This document shows, in pieces, positions 43,573 through 53,236 of a stretch of DNA of 64,000 bases. The notes below the pieces were generated by a model. The model worked only from the letters and a program-made list of their open reading frames with translations. It did not search any database and was not told the DNA's origin. The position numbers were made by a program, and so were the translations under genes. How positions within the stretch are numbered: position 1 is the first letter of the stretch; the number at the start of each line of letters is the position of its first letter. Origin of the DNA: Virgibacillus ndiopensis. GTDB lineage: Bacteria; Bacillota; Bacilli; Bacillales; Amphibacillaceae. The stretch lies in the NCBI RefSeq assembly GCF_900187325.1, contig NZ_FZMZ01000003.1, forward strand, positions 1 through 64,000. The letters run 5' to 3'.

Positions 43573-45402
43573 TTATCCTAAATTAGTTCGCTTAGCTGCT
43601 TTTTCACGTTCATTTTTGTTCAAGATCTTTTTACGTAAACGAATGGATTCTGGTGTTACTTCACAATACTCGTCATCACCTAAATATTCAATCGCTTCTT
43701 CTAAAGACATGCTTCTAGTTTTTCTAATTGTTGCTGTTTGGTCTTTGGTTGCTGAACGAACGTTAGTTAAATGCTTTTCTTTTGTAATGTTGACGGTAAG
43801 GTCATTGTCGCGATTATGTTCGCCAACTATCATACCAGCATAAATTTCAGTACCTGGTTCAACAAAAATCACACCACGATCTTCAAGCTGCATAATACCA
43901 TAAGTGGATGCTTTACCATTTTCAAGTCCAACTAGAACGCCTTTCGTTCTTCCACCAACTTGCCCTTTAAATAGTGGCTCATACGCATCAAAGGTGTGAT
44001 TCAAAATTCCATAGCCACGTGTTTGGGACATGAATTCGGTTGTATATCCAATTAGTCCACGTGAAGGCACTTTAAATTCAATACGAACTTGACCATTACC
44101 ATGATTCACCATATCAATCATTTCCCCTTTACGAGCACCAAGTGATTCCATAACACCACCAGTATACTCTTCAGGGACATCAACTTGAACACGTTCATAC
44201 GGCTCACATTGTTGACCATCGATTTCTTTAATGATAACTTGTGGCTTAGAAAGCTGTAACTCATAGCCTTCTCTTCGCATATTTTCAATTAAAATGGACA
44301 AGTGCAGCTCACCACGACCAGAAACTATCCATGCATCTGGTGATTCAGTTGGATCTACACGAAGACTAACATCTGTTTCAAGCTGCTTCATTAACCGTTC
44401 TTCAATTCTTCTTGATGTTATATACTTACCTTCTTTACCGGCAAACGGACTATTGTTTACAAGAAACGTCATTTGTAGCGTCGGTTCATCGATACGAAGC
44501 ATTGGTAATGCATCAGGGTGGTCTATTGGGCAAATTGTTTCCCCAATATTAATGTCTTCCATCCCGGCAATTGCTACAATATCTCCGGCCTTTGCTTCCT
44601 CAATTTCAATCCGCTTCAAACCGATAAAACCAAATAGTTTTGTAATACGGAATGATTTTTGAGAACCATCTTTCTTCATCACAACAACTTGTTGACCTAC
44701 ACTAATTTTTCCACGGAATACACGGCCAATACCAATTCTTCCGACATAATCATTATAATCAAGTAATGTTACTTGAAATTGTAACGGCTCATCAGCAGAA
44801 TCAACTGGTGCTGGAATATGATCCATAATTGTTTTAAAAATAGGGTCCATTGTTTCTTGCTGATCTTCAGGCTCCTCTCCAGATGTACCATTTAAGGCAG
44901 ATGCATATACAACAGGAAATTCTAATTGTTCATCATCAGCACCAAGTTCGATAAATAAGTCTAATACTTCATCGATAACTTCATTTGGACGTGCACCAGG
45001 ACGGTCAATTTTATTTAAAACAACTGCTGGTGTCAGTTTTTGTTCTAATGCTTTTTTTAACACAAAACGTGTCTGTGGCATACAGCCTTCATATGCGTCC
45101 ACAACTAAAAGTACACCGTCAACCATTTTCATGATACGTTCTACCTCACCACCGAAGTCAGCGTGGCCAGGCGTATCTAAAATGTTGATTGTTGTATCGT
45201 TATATTTAATTGCCGTGTTTTTCGCAAGAATCGTAATTCCGCGTTCACGTTCAATATCATTTGAATCCATTGCACGTTCATCAACATGCTCATTGTCACG
45301 AAAAGTCCCTGAATACTTTAACAGTTGATCCACAAGTGTTGTTTTCCCATGGTCAACGTGGGCGATAATCGCGATATTTCGAATATCTTCTCTTAATTGC
45401 AT
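43573..45402 (-). CDS. typA: TypA/BipA ribosome-associated GTPase
   Basis: A 609-residue translational GTPase that binds ribosomes and helps subunit assembly at low temperature and under stress. G1 AHVDHGKTT, G3 DTPGHADFGGE, G4 NKIDRPGARP and G5 YASALNGT are intact. Domains II, III and V follow, and a C-terminal domain specific to BipA. Length is usual (about 610). Confidence 0.97.
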   Translation of the reverse strand: MQLREDIRNIAIIAHVDHGKTTLVDQLLKYSGTFRDNEHVDERAMDSNDIERERGITILAKNTAIKYNDTTINILDTPGHADFGGEVERIMKMVDGVLLVVDAYEGCMPQTRFVLKKALEQKLTPAVVLNKIDRPGARPNEVIDEVLDLFIELGADDEQLEFPVVYASALNGTSGEEPEDQQETMDPIFKTIMDHIPAPVDSADEPLQFQVTLLDYNDYVGRIGIGRVFRGKISVGQQVVVMKKDGSQKSFRITKLFGFIGLKRIEIEEAKAGDIVAIAGMEDINIGETICPIDHPDALPMLRIDEPTLQMTFLVNNSPFAGKEGKYITSRRIEERLMKQLETDVSLRVDPTESPDAWIVSGRGELHLSILIENMRREGYELQLSKPQVIIKEIDGQQCEPYERVQVDVPEEYTGGVMESLGARKGEMIDMVNHGNGQVRIEFKVPSRGLIGYTTEFMSQTRGYGILNHTFDAYEPLFKGQVGGRTKGVLVGLENGKASTYGIMQLEDRGVIFVEPGTEIYAGMIVGEHNRDNDLTVNITKEKHLTNVRSATKDQTATIRKTRSMSLEEAIEYLGDDEYCEVTPESIRLRKKILNKNEREKAAKRTNLG

Positions 45403-45557
45403 ATAAGTACGCTCCTCTTTAGTTACGAATAACTCAAACTATACTATTATATCATATAAATCGACATTACATTATATTTTTTGTATAAAAACGTAAACTT
45501 AAACATTAAAACGTAGGGCACAATTCAGAAGCAGGCGCATCAGCAAGAAATTCTAAA

Positions 45558-45594
45558 GCACAATGAACTTTTTTACTTAAAGTGTTCATTGTTG
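45558..45594 (-). terminator. Inverted repeat after cssS
   Basis: On the minus strand GCAACAATGAAC pairs with GTTCATTGTGC around a 12-base loop. No T-run follows. It could act as the cssRS transcript end. Confidence 0.35.
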
Positions 45595-45642
45595 CTATGA
45601 CGGTAGCTTCTAGGAGTTGCGTCTGACGTGACATTAACAGTG

Positions 45643-46989
45643 TCACTTTTTGTCAATCTCCCCGAAAAATCTTAGTACGAATTTAGCTCCACCATGTTCC
45701 GCTTGTTCAACGGAAATCTTTCCGCCTGATTGTTCAACAATAGCCCGGGCAATTGCTAGTCCTAAACCTGTTTCCCCATTTTTACCTTTTACGAAACGGT
45801 GGAAGATATGTTGAACCAAATCCTCTGGAACACCTTCCCCATCATCAGTTATTGTAATTGTAACCATATGATTTATCTTTGTGGCTTTTATTTTCACATG
45901 AGACCTGGCATGACGAATACCATTAAATGTGATATTTAACAATGCTCGCAGTAGCTTTTCCTGATCAGCGTGTAATGTTAAATCCCCCTCTACATCATGA
46001 GTTAAAGAGATTCCTTTCTCATTAACTAATGGTAATGCACGATCAATAACCTGATCGACTAATTCGGAAACAACAATCTCTTTAGGTTGATACGCTGCTT
46101 GCTCACTGTCTAGTTTAGCTAATAGTATCATTTCATTAATAATTGTTTTTAACCGTTTTACTTCTGTAACCATTACTTCTAGACCTTTTTCTTCATCCTC
46201 CTGATCAAAAATGTGATCCCGAATACCCTCTGCATAACCCTGAATAGTCATTAAAGGGGTTTTTAACTCGTGACTTGCATTTTGAAAAAAAGTCTGCTGC
46301 GATTTCATGTATCGTTGGAGTTCTTCGGCCATTTCAAAAACACTTTGCTCAACCTCTTTTATTTCACCGGTGGCATTGATTCGTTCAATCTGATCAAATT
46401 GCCGCTTTTCAATCTTTTTCAGCTGTGATTTTAGTCTTGAAAGGGGTGTTACTAACTTGTTTGTTAAGAAATAACTAAGCAAAACAGCTGCGCCCGCTCC
46501 AACAATAAACACAATTAACATCCTAACAAAAAAGTTGTGCTGTACTGCCTGGAGATCATTTAACGGAGTCAGCAAAATAAGCTGAAGCCCCCTGCTTTCG
46601 GGATAAAAAGAAATTCTAGACGTTACGTATTTATCATTGCCATACTCCCACAATGATTCATTTTCATCAGCAAAATCATTATTTAGAAAAAATCCTTTTT
46701 CCACATTATTTGCCATCGTTGAATCAAGTATTCGATTTAATTGTTTGTCATATACAAATAGCTGCAAATCTTGCTCCTCTATAAAATCACTAAACTGCTG
46801 AAAGTTTTGTATTGTACCAAATTCTTCGTTCAAAAACGTAACAATTAATTCTCCGTTTTGTTTCAATTGTCGCTGCTCATCCTGAACTAATAAATTAAGA
46901 ATCAAAGAGTAAATAACAAAACCTGTTACAGATAAAATCACAAGCAGTAATGTTGTAAATGCAGCATTCAGTTGATAATGAAGTTTCAT
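45643..46989 (-). CDS. cssS: Secretion-stress sensor histidine kinase CssS
   Basis: A 448-residue membrane kinase. Two transmembrane helices (about residues 8-32 and 163-185) frame an extracellular domain of 130 residues. HAMP linker, then HisKA with ASHELKTPLMTIQGYAEG (phospho-His) and HATPase with NITFNGIRHA, DDGEGVPED and GLGLAIARAIVEQSGG. Identified as CssS from its place next to htrB. It senses misfolded secreted proteins in B. subtilis. Confidence 0.9.
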   Translation of the reverse strand: MKLHYQLNAAFTTLLLVILSVTGFVIYSLILNLLVQDEQRQLKQNGELIVTFLNEEFGTIQNFQQFSDFIEEQDLQLFVYDKQLNRILDSTMANNVEKGFFLNNDFADENESLWEYGNDKYVTSRISFYPESRGLQLILLTPLNDLQAVQHNFFVRMLIVFIVGAGAAVLLSYFLTNKLVTPLSRLKSQLKKIEKRQFDQIERINATGEIKEVEQSVFEMAEELQRYMKSQQTFFQNASHELKTPLMTIQGYAEGIRDHIFDQEDEEKGLEVMVTEVKRLKTIINEMILLAKLDSEQAAYQPKEIVVSELVDQVIDRALPLVNEKGISLTHDVEGDLTLHADQEKLLRALLNITFNGIRHARSHVKIKATKINHMVTITITDDGEGVPEDLVQHIFHRFVKGKNGETGLGLAIARAIVEQSGGKISVEQAEHGGAKFVLRFFGEIDKK

Positions 46990-46991
46990 CG

Positions 46992-47675
46992 TTATTCCTC
47001 TTCACTTCGAAACCGGTATCCATAGCCCCATACCGTTTCAAGCAGAATTCCGTCCAGTTTTTTACGTATACGTTTTACTAGATCATCTACCGCGCGATCA
47101 CTTCCAAAATAATCTTCTCCCCACACCTGAAGCAATAATTCTTCTCTGGAAAACGCTCGGTTAACATTCTCTGCAAATAATAGAAGCATATCAAATTCCT
47201 TCGTTGTCACCTCTTGCTCTATTCCCTCCCAGAAAATACGACGATCGCTTTTGTAAATTAATAAATGGTCAACTTTCACTTTATCCTGCGCATCAGTAGG
47301 ATCATTTGCAGGGCGGGAGCGTTTAAATAGCCTTTTAACCCTAGCTATTAACTCTCTTGGACTAAATGGCTTCGTTAAATAATCATCTCCACCAAGTTCT
47401 AAGCCAAGTATTTTATCAATCTCATCATCTTTTGCAGAAATAATAATTATCGGCACGTCACTTTCCTGCCTTATTTTTTTACAAAAATCATATCCATCCA
47501 TACCTGGAAGCATGATATCCAATATCCACATATCTGGGGGCTGTTTCTCCCATAATTCCCATCCTTCTTCTGCTGATCCTAGCACACTCACGGCAAAGCC
47601 TTCTTTTTTCAAATAGGCATTTACGATATTTTGGATATTTGTATCATCTTCTACAACTCCTATGTGGTATTGCAT
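46992..47675 (-). CDS. cssR: Response regulator CssR
   Basis: A 227-residue OmpR/PhoB-type regulator. Receiver domain with phospho-acceptor Asp in WILDIMLPGMDGYDF, Thr/Ser and Lys switch residues in IIIISAKD and LTKPFSPRELIARV. C-terminal winged helix with FDMLLLFAENVNRAFSREEL. It precedes cssS by two bases and is divergent from htrB, its expected target. Confidence 0.92.
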   Translation of the reverse strand: MQYHIGVVEDDTNIQNIVNAYLKKEGFAVSVLGSAEEGWELWEKQPPDMWILDIMLPGMDGYDFCKKIRQESDVPIIIISAKDDEIDKILGLELGGDDYLTKPFSPRELIARVKRLFKRSRPANDPTDAQDKVKVDHLLIYKSDRRIFWEGIEQEVTTKEFDMLLLFAENVNRAFSREELLLQVWGEDYFGSDRAVDDLVKRIRKKLDGILLETVWGYGYRFRSEEE

Positions 47676-47841
47676 TTATCTAGCCCCCTATCATTCCAAT
47701 TAATCTTAGTTCTATTGTACACAAGTTATTCAATGTGCACACGGAAAAGCAAATTACACACTTTTTCTACATCTTTACCAAAATCATCCCAAATGCTCTT
47801 CGTACAATAAAAATATAATAACTATTACGAAGGGTGATTAG

Positions 47842-49182
47842 ATGGAACGTGATGAAAATCAACAAGAACAAATGAATAAAAATTCATCCGAACAATTAGT
47901 AGACAATATCCCAAATCAACAAGAAGAAAACTATTCTACTGAAAACACACAAAATCAAATAGAAAAAAATCACGGCTTAGCAAGTTCCGTGAAACAAAAT
48001 AAGCGGAAAAAATCTAAATCTAGCTCTGGTTCCCGCACATTTTTAAGTGGGATAATCGGCGGATTAATTTCAGCGGTTATTGTCGCTCTCTTATTTACAA
48101 ACAACATTATCCCAATCAACTCAGATGGAAGTGATACTGATACGGGTACTGCTTCAGCAGAAAAAAATGGTACAGACCCAGAAATAACAAAAACGATTGC
48201 CTCTGACAATGCTGATGTCGCTACCAATATTGATGAAGCATCTGAAGCGGTCGTTGCCGTATTAAATTTACAACAACAAAATATTTGGGAACAAGGACAA
48301 GAAGCTGGTTCTGGATCAGGAATCATTTACAAAAAAGAAAATGGAAAAGCGTATGTGGTGACTAACAATCATGTGGTTGAAGGGGCACAGGAAGTAGAAG
48401 TCGTATTAAATAATGAAAAGCATATCAAAGCGAAAGTTTTAGGTTCGGATGCTCTAACTGACCTTGCTGTTCTAGAAATCGATGGTAGTAAAATAAAAAC
48501 AGTTGCTAAACTCGGCTCATCAGGTGATTTAAAAGTTGGAGAAACAGTTATTGCAATTGGTAATCCTTTAGGAATGACGTTTTCTGGTTCTGTTACGAAA
48601 GGAATTATTAGTGGGCTTGAACGCTCCATTGATATCGATACAAATGGAGATAACAGACCAGATTGGGTAACAGAAGTAATTCAAACAGATGCGGCCATTA
48701 ACCCTGGTAACAGCGGTGGTGCATTAGTAAATTCCGATGGTGAAGTTATTGGAATAAACTCCATGAAAATTGCTCAAGAAACAGTTGAAGGTATTGGCCT
48801 GGCTATCCCAATTGATTCTGCACTTCCAATTATGGAGCAATTAGAATCTGACGGTGAAATAGCACGCCCATTTATTGGGATTAGTACAGCAGCAATAGAT
48901 CAGGTTCCAAGACAATATCAGAATCGAATTCAAATCCCAGAAAAAGTTGGCGGCGGCATGGTGATAGCTGCTGTTGAAGCTGGCTCACCTGGAGAAGAAG
49001 CTGGACTAAAACAATTCGATGTTATTACAAAAATTAACGGGCAAAAAATAACATCCCTTTTAGATTTAAGAAAATATATGTACTCAAAAACCTCTATTGG
49101 TGACAAAATTCAAATTGAGTTCTATCGAGATGGTAAAAAACAAACTGTTGATCTAACCTTATCAGAACGAAAAGAAAGCTAA
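47842..49182 (+). CDS. htrB: HtrB-type serine protease with PDZ domain
   Basis: A 446-residue membrane-anchored DegP/HtrA protease. A hydrophilic N-terminal part of 65 residues, one transmembrane anchor (about 68-92), trypsin-like domain with catalytic His in VTNNHVVEGA, Asp in LTDLAVLEIDG and Ser in NPGNSGGALVN, then a PDZ domain with GLKQFDVITKINGQKI. It degrades or refolds damaged exported proteins. The divergent cssRS arrangement matches B. subtilis htrB (yvtA); among Htr paralogues the assignment to HtrB rests on this synteny. Confidence 0.92.
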   Translation: MERDENQQEQMNKNSSEQLVDNIPNQQEENYSTENTQNQIEKNHGLASSVKQNKRKKSKSSSGSRTFLSGIIGGLISAVIVALLFTNNIIPINSDGSDTDTGTASAEKNGTDPEITKTIASDNADVATNIDEASEAVVAVLNLQQQNIWEQGQEAGSGSGIIYKKENGKAYVVTNNHVVEGAQEVEVVLNNEKHIKAKVLGSDALTDLAVLEIDGSKIKTVAKLGSSGDLKVGETVIAIGNPLGMTFSGSVTKGIISGLERSIDIDTNGDNRPDWVTEVIQTDAAINPGNSGGALVNSDGEVIGINSMKIAQETVEGIGLAIPIDSALPIMEQLESDGEIARPFIGISTAAIDQVPRQYQNRIQIPEKVGGGMVIAAVEAGSPGEEAGLKQFDVITKINGQKITSLLDLRKYMYSKTSIGDKIQIEFYRDGKKQTVDLTLSERKES

Positions 49183-49200
49183 AAAAATTTAATAAAGGAA

Positions 49201-49229
49201 AAAGAAGGGAAAAATCCCTTCTTTTTTTT
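49201..49229 (+). terminator. Terminator of htrB
   Basis: AAAGAAGGGA pairs with TCCCTTCTTT around a four-base loop, followed by T-run. Confidence 0.9.
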
Positions 49230-49393
49230 ATACCTTATCGATATAATTTAAAGTGTATTACTTTCGATACTTAACTAGATAACCTATTATGAAAAGAAGG
49301 ATTTTTAAGAACTCTGTCGAAAGTAATAGTAAAGAGTCGGATACTACATATCCATGAACTTATTACTAAATATTATAAAGGAAGTGATGTAGC

Positions 49394-50200
49394 ATGCATT
49401 GTCCAACCTGTGGTCAACAAACAGAGGAAGGGAAATTTTGTACTAGCTGCGGTGCACAGTTACCAAATGAGGAATATGCTGCCACTGCAGATCCAACTGT
49501 AAACACAGTACCACAAGTACACCAATCAACAAACCAACAAGAACAAACGGGAAGTGCACAACAGCCAAATGAAGTGGTTGAAAAATTGAAATCAGCAGGG
49601 TCAAATTTCGGTCATTTCTTTGTAACACTTCTTAAAAATCCTAGCGAAGCAAAAAAAGCAAACGGAAATGATCTTATCTCCGCATCCATTACAATTGTTA
49701 TTTTTTCATTATTGATTGCTTTTGGGTATCATCTATCACTCAATTCTATGTCAACAGGATTTTTTGGTGGACCGTCCTTTTCATTTTTTGATAGCTTTAT
49801 TTTACCATTTATTGAATTTATCATCATGTTTCTTATTGCAGCAGCATTAACATTTGGTGGAGTAAAAATAACAGGTCAAGCATTGTCATTTACAGATGTT
49901 CTAGCAAAATATGGTGGGTATTTAACACCATTCCTAGTTTTGTATGTAATTGGGTTTTTACTTGCATTAGTTGGGCTTTCTTCATTTTCTGGCTTGATTA
50001 TTTTAGTAAGTGTATTAGGTACATTACTAATTGCACCAACACTAATCCTGCTCGAACAACCGGCTAACGGATTTGACCGAGTTTATACATTAATTGGAAT
50101 TTATATTGTATCCTTATTAGTACTTGGATTTTTCATTCAATCATTCATCCAGAACATTCTTAGTAATTTTATGGGTGGCGGATTATTCGGCGGATTTTAA
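49394..50200 (+). CDS. Zinc-ribbon membrane protein
   Basis: A 268-residue protein. The N-terminal zinc ribbon has MHCPTCGQQTEEGKFCTSCG (four cysteines), then a Gln/Pro-rich linker of about 60 residues, then about five transmembrane helices (residues 90-265) like Yip1-type or DUF domain proteins. Function unknown. GGAAGTG before the ATG is a fair ribosome site. Confidence 0.8.
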   Translation: MHCPTCGQQTEEGKFCTSCGAQLPNEEYAATADPTVNTVPQVHQSTNQQEQTGSAQQPNEVVEKLKSAGSNFGHFFVTLLKNPSEAKKANGNDLISASITIVIFSLLIAFGYHLSLNSMSTGFFGGPSFSFFDSFILPFIEFIIMFLIAAALTFGGVKITGQALSFTDVLAKYGGYLTPFLVLYVIGFLLALVGLSSFSGLIILVSVLGTLLIAPTLILLEQPANGFDRVYTLIGIYIVSLLVLGFFIQSFIQNILSNFMGGGLFGGF

Positions 50201-50216
50201 GTCAATTTAACAAATT

Positions 50217-50252
50217 AAAGGGGATATTCCGATGGGAGACATCCCCTTTTTT
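50217..50252. terminator. Terminator between two zinc-ribbon genes
   Basis: AAAGGGGAT pairs with ATCCCCTTT around a 14-base loop, T-run following on the plus strand and A-run on the other side. Confidence 0.82.
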
Positions 50253-50254
50253 GT

Positions 50255-50461
50255 TTATCCAAAGAAAAAGTCAAGAATATTACTTCCTGATGAGCTTCTT
50301 TTGTTGTAAAACTCAGAGTATCCGCAGTTCTTGCAGTATACTACAATAAACTGATTATTTTGTACATCAAACATTTTAGATAGACCTGTCCCAGTCATAG
50401 CAACCTCTTTTTTGTCAGCATCTGTACTTCCACATTTAATACATCCTTTAGATTCTTCCAT
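50255..50461 (-). CDS. Small zinc-ribbon protein
   Basis: A 68-residue protein with two CxxC pairs, CIKCGSTDADK and YCKNCGYSEFY, of the nucleic-acid-binding zinc-ribbon type found in many Firmicutes. It ends in SNILDFFFG. Function not known. Convergent with the larger zinc-ribbon gene. Confidence 0.82.
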   Translation of the reverse strand: MEESKGCIKCGSTDADKKEVAMTGTGLSKMFDVQNNQFIVVYCKNCGYSEFYNKRSSSGSNILDFFFG

Positions 50462-50685
50462 TATTCTTCACTCCTTTAGATGTATTACGAACTAATTGTT
50501 ACATTTGTTTCACTTTTTTATATGGTTACTAATGCTACCGCAATTGAATTACAATTCGCTTCCCACTACCCAATCCCCCTCATTCGGACTCGTTACAAGG
50601 GCTTATTCTAATCACAGTTCTCGCAGGAGTCTCCGTGTTTCAACAATTTTCCGAAAAATGATCTTCATATTTCAAACTAGAATCT

Positions 50686-50722
50686 GAAAAAAACGCACAA
50701 GTCAGGTATTGGCTTGTGCGTT
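50686..50722 (-). terminator. Terminator of the yteA-like gene
   Basis: On the minus strand AACGCACAAG pairs with CTTGTGCGTT around an 11-base loop; seven T follow. Confidence 0.9.
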
Positions 50723-50726
50723 CATT

Positions 50727-51392
50727 TTAGTCCTCGTTTTCGTATTTATTATGATTGGGCGTAACACCTGTAAACTTTCCATCAATATCAGCAGACAAAA
50801 ATTGTTCCACATCTTCTACTGCTCCTACATTTTCATCACTGTTTGCATACATTTCATCATAGTCTTCCTGATCACCATATATATCTGAAGGTGTATTGGA
50901 TGTACCGTAGCGACTTACATCTTGCCATGCATCTTCTGCATCATATCCTGTCTCAACTTCATCACCAGGATCATTAGGATTTATATTTGGACTAAATACT
51001 TCTTCTTCAACTGGACGATTTCGCTCAAATGTATCGTTCGAGGCATGTTCAATACAAACATCCGTAGTTGGTATTGCTTCTAAACGTTCAAAAGGTATAT
51101 CTCTGCCGCATTTTGTACAAATTCCATACGTACCTTCATCTATCGCGTGGAGTGCTTCATTTATTTCTTCAAGCTCCTCCTCAGCATGCTCATTTAATGC
51201 TACATCCTTTTCACGATCATAAAGTGCAGTTCCATGCTCTGCAGGATGATTATCATAATTAGATAGCTCCCCAATCGATTCCTGCGCAAATTCAAATTTT
51301 AAACCAAAGTGATCCTGTACATGTTCAATTAGTTCATTCTGCCGTTCCTCTAATGCCGCTTTACATTTATTTATTTGATTGTTTGTAATCAT
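50727..51392 (-). CDS. yteA: YteA family DksA/TraR-like protein
   Basis: A 221-residue protein. N-terminal coiled coil (residues 1-75) with YDNHPAEHGTALYDREKD, then a DksA-like zinc finger YGICTKCGRDIPFERLEAIP and DVCIEHA, where the fourth ligand is His rather than Cys. The acidic C-terminal half with TSNTPSDIYGDQEDYDEMY is as in B. subtilis YteA. Its role is not well known; some family members are sporulation-linked. Confidence 0.88.
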   Translation of the reverse strand: MITNNQINKCKAALEERQNELIEHVQDHFGLKFEFAQESIGELSNYDNHPAEHGTALYDREKDVALNEHAEEELEEINEALHAIDEGTYGICTKCGRDIPFERLEAIPTTDVCIEHASNDTFERNRPVEEEVFSPNINPNDPGDEVETGYDAEDAWQDVSRYGTSNTPSDIYGDQEDYDEMYANSDENVGAVEDVEQFLSADIDGKFTGVTPNHNKYENED

Positions 51393-51462
51393 TGTAACTA
51401 GCCTCCATTCATAAGAAAGGGATTGCTAATTATACTATGTGTAAAAGCAGTAAGTTGATTCT

Positions 51463-51909
51463 TTATTTCTTCTCCCAAATCATGTCAATATGAGGTATAT
51501 CGTCCTCCAAATATGATTCACTAATTTGTTTAAAGCCAAACGAAGCATAAAATTTCTTTAAATATTCTTGTGCCTGAATTTTAATTTTATATTCATTCCA
51601 TTCATCAACAATGTAATCAATTGCATGCTGCATAATTTGCTTTGCAAAGCCATGCCCACGGAATTTTTCAGTAACCAATACTCGTCCGATTGATACCTCT
51701 GGATATTTTGATCCTTTTGGTACAATTCGAACATAAGCTGCAATCTCATTGTCAACTTTTAAATAGTAATGAATTGAACTCTGGTCATAGTTGTCTAATT
51801 CATCATAGGCACATGCTTGTTCAACAACAAAAACATCTACACGCACTTTTATAATTTGATACAATTCCTCAGCTGAAAATTCCTGAAACGATTTAATATA
51901 CCAATGCAT
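51463..51909 (-). CDS. GNAT N-acetyltransferase, ElaA family
   Basis: A 148-residue acetyltransferase. FSAEELYQIIKVRVDVFVVE is the ElaA-type start, SIGRVLVTEKFRGHGFAKQI holds the acetyl-CoA binding motif A (R/Q-x-x-G-x-G/A). Substrate unknown. Small single gene. Confidence 0.9.
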   Translation of the reverse strand: MHWYIKSFQEFSAEELYQIIKVRVDVFVVEQACAYDELDNYDQSSIHYYLKVDNEIAAYVRIVPKGSKYPEVSIGRVLVTEKFRGHGFAKQIMQHAIDYIVDEWNEYKIKIQAQEYLKKFYASFGFKQISESYLEDDIPHIDMIWEKK

Positions 51910-52020
51910 GAGACCAACCCATCCTTTTACTTTTTTACTACTATATCATATTAGAAAAGGATTTTAGCTCGTTTTTGTCGAAATGATTAATATCACTGAC
52001 AAAAAAGGAGTAGCGATATC

Positions 52021-52893
52021 ATGATAACAAAGAATAGTACAATAGGCTTTGTCGGAACTGGAGTAATGGGAAAAAGCATGGCAGCAAATTTACAAAAGGC
52101 AGGATATAGCTTAGCCATTTACACACGAACAAAAGAAAAGGCACAAGGTCTCTTAGATAATGGTGCTCAATGGAAAAGTTCAATCGCGGAATTAGCGGAA
52201 GCCTCTCAGGTAATCATAACAATGGTAGGCTATCCAAACGATGTTGAGGAGATTTATTTTGGTGAAAGCGGCATACTTGAACACGCAAAATCAGGAACAT
52301 ACGTTATTGATATGACGACCTCAAAACCATCGTTAGCAGAAGAAATATATAAACAAGCTGCCACCAAAGACATTATTGCATTAGATGCCCCTGTTTCTGG
52401 TGGCGATATTGGCGCAAAAAATGGAACGCTTGCGATTATGGTAGGTGGCGACGAGGCTGCATTTAAAGCGGTTTTCCCAATCCTAGAGATTATGGGGGGA
52501 CAAATTATTTTACAGGGAGATGCTGGTGCGGGGCAACATACCAAGCTATGTAACCAAATTACAATCGCATCAAATATGATTGGCGTATCGGAGGCAATCG
52601 TTTATGCTAAAAAAGCTGGACTTGATCCTATAAGCGTTCTTGAAAGTATTACGACAGGTGCAGCTGGAAGTTGGTCACTATCGAATTTAGCACCAAGGAT
52701 GATTAACGAGGATTATGCACCAGGATTCTTTGTTAAACATTTTATAAAAGATATGACGATTGCGCTTGAATCAGCTCAGGAACTTGGATTATCAACACCC
52801 GGATTATCACTTTCATTAAATTTATATAAAGAACTGGCTGAAAAAGGTGAAAACGATAGCGGTACTCAAGCGTTGATAAAGCTTTTTCAGTAA
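52021..52893 (+). CDS. ykwC: NAD(P)-dependent beta-hydroxyacid dehydrogenase YkwC
   Basis: A 290-residue member of the 3-hydroxyisobutyrate dehydrogenase family. Rossmann motif GFVGTGVMGKSMAANL at the N terminus, substrate motif DAPVSGGDIGAKNGTLAIMV, catalytic Lys in GAGQHTKLCNQ, and ITTGAAGSWSLSNLAPRM. Closest to YkwC of B. subtilis; the substrate is not established. AAGGAG precedes the ATG. Single gene. Confidence 0.93.
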   Translation: MITKNSTIGFVGTGVMGKSMAANLQKAGYSLAIYTRTKEKAQGLLDNGAQWKSSIAELAEASQVIITMVGYPNDVEEIYFGESGILEHAKSGTYVIDMTTSKPSLAEEIYKQAATKDIIALDAPVSGGDIGAKNGTLAIMVGGDEAAFKAVFPILEIMGGQIILQGDAGAGQHTKLCNQITIASNMIGVSEAIVYAKKAGLDPISVLESITTGAAGSWSLSNLAPRMINEDYAPGFFVKHFIKDMTIALESAQELGLSTPGLSLSLNLYKELAEKGENDSGTQALIKLFQ

Positions 52894-52934
52894 ATCTATC
52901 CGCTGTTCATTACTTAACAAGCCCATTTTTGCTT

Positions 52935-53234
52935 TTACCCTGCTCGTTTATCAATTTCTGCTTGAACAAGGAATGCTAAGTCATCATTACCAAAAAGCTG
53001 TAGCACATTTATCACGGTTTGATCTGGAATCTCATCGGATTCTTCCTTTGGTACCGTCAATCCTAATGCCTCGTTTAAGGCAGGATTTTTCATTTGGGCA
53101 GGGTAAGCTTTTTCATATATTTCCCTTGGATCAAGATCGTTATTAATACACCATTGTGCATAAATAAGAATCATCATTTTTTCATCGTTTTGGTAGCTAT
53201 CAATTACTTGTTTCTCTACATCTTTTTTATCCAT
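52935..53234 (-). CDS. Conserved hypothetical protein
   Basis: A 99-residue acidic, soluble protein with MMILIYAQWCINNDLDPREI and a C-terminal VINVLQLFGNDDLAFLVQAE. It looks like a family of short Bacillaceae proteins of unknown role. It begins two bases after the methyltransferase stop, so it belongs to the same transcript. Confidence 0.8.
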   Translation of the reverse strand: MDKKDVEKQVIDSYQNDEKMMILIYAQWCINNDLDPREIYEKAYPAQMKNPALNEALGLTVPKEESDEIPDQTVINVLQLFGNDDLAFLVQAEIDKRAG

Positions 53235-53236
53235 CG

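Noticed and set aside
47676-47841. CssR-binding boxes between cssR and htrB
   Set aside because: Expected from the B. subtilis arrangement, but no motif was clear enough to place.
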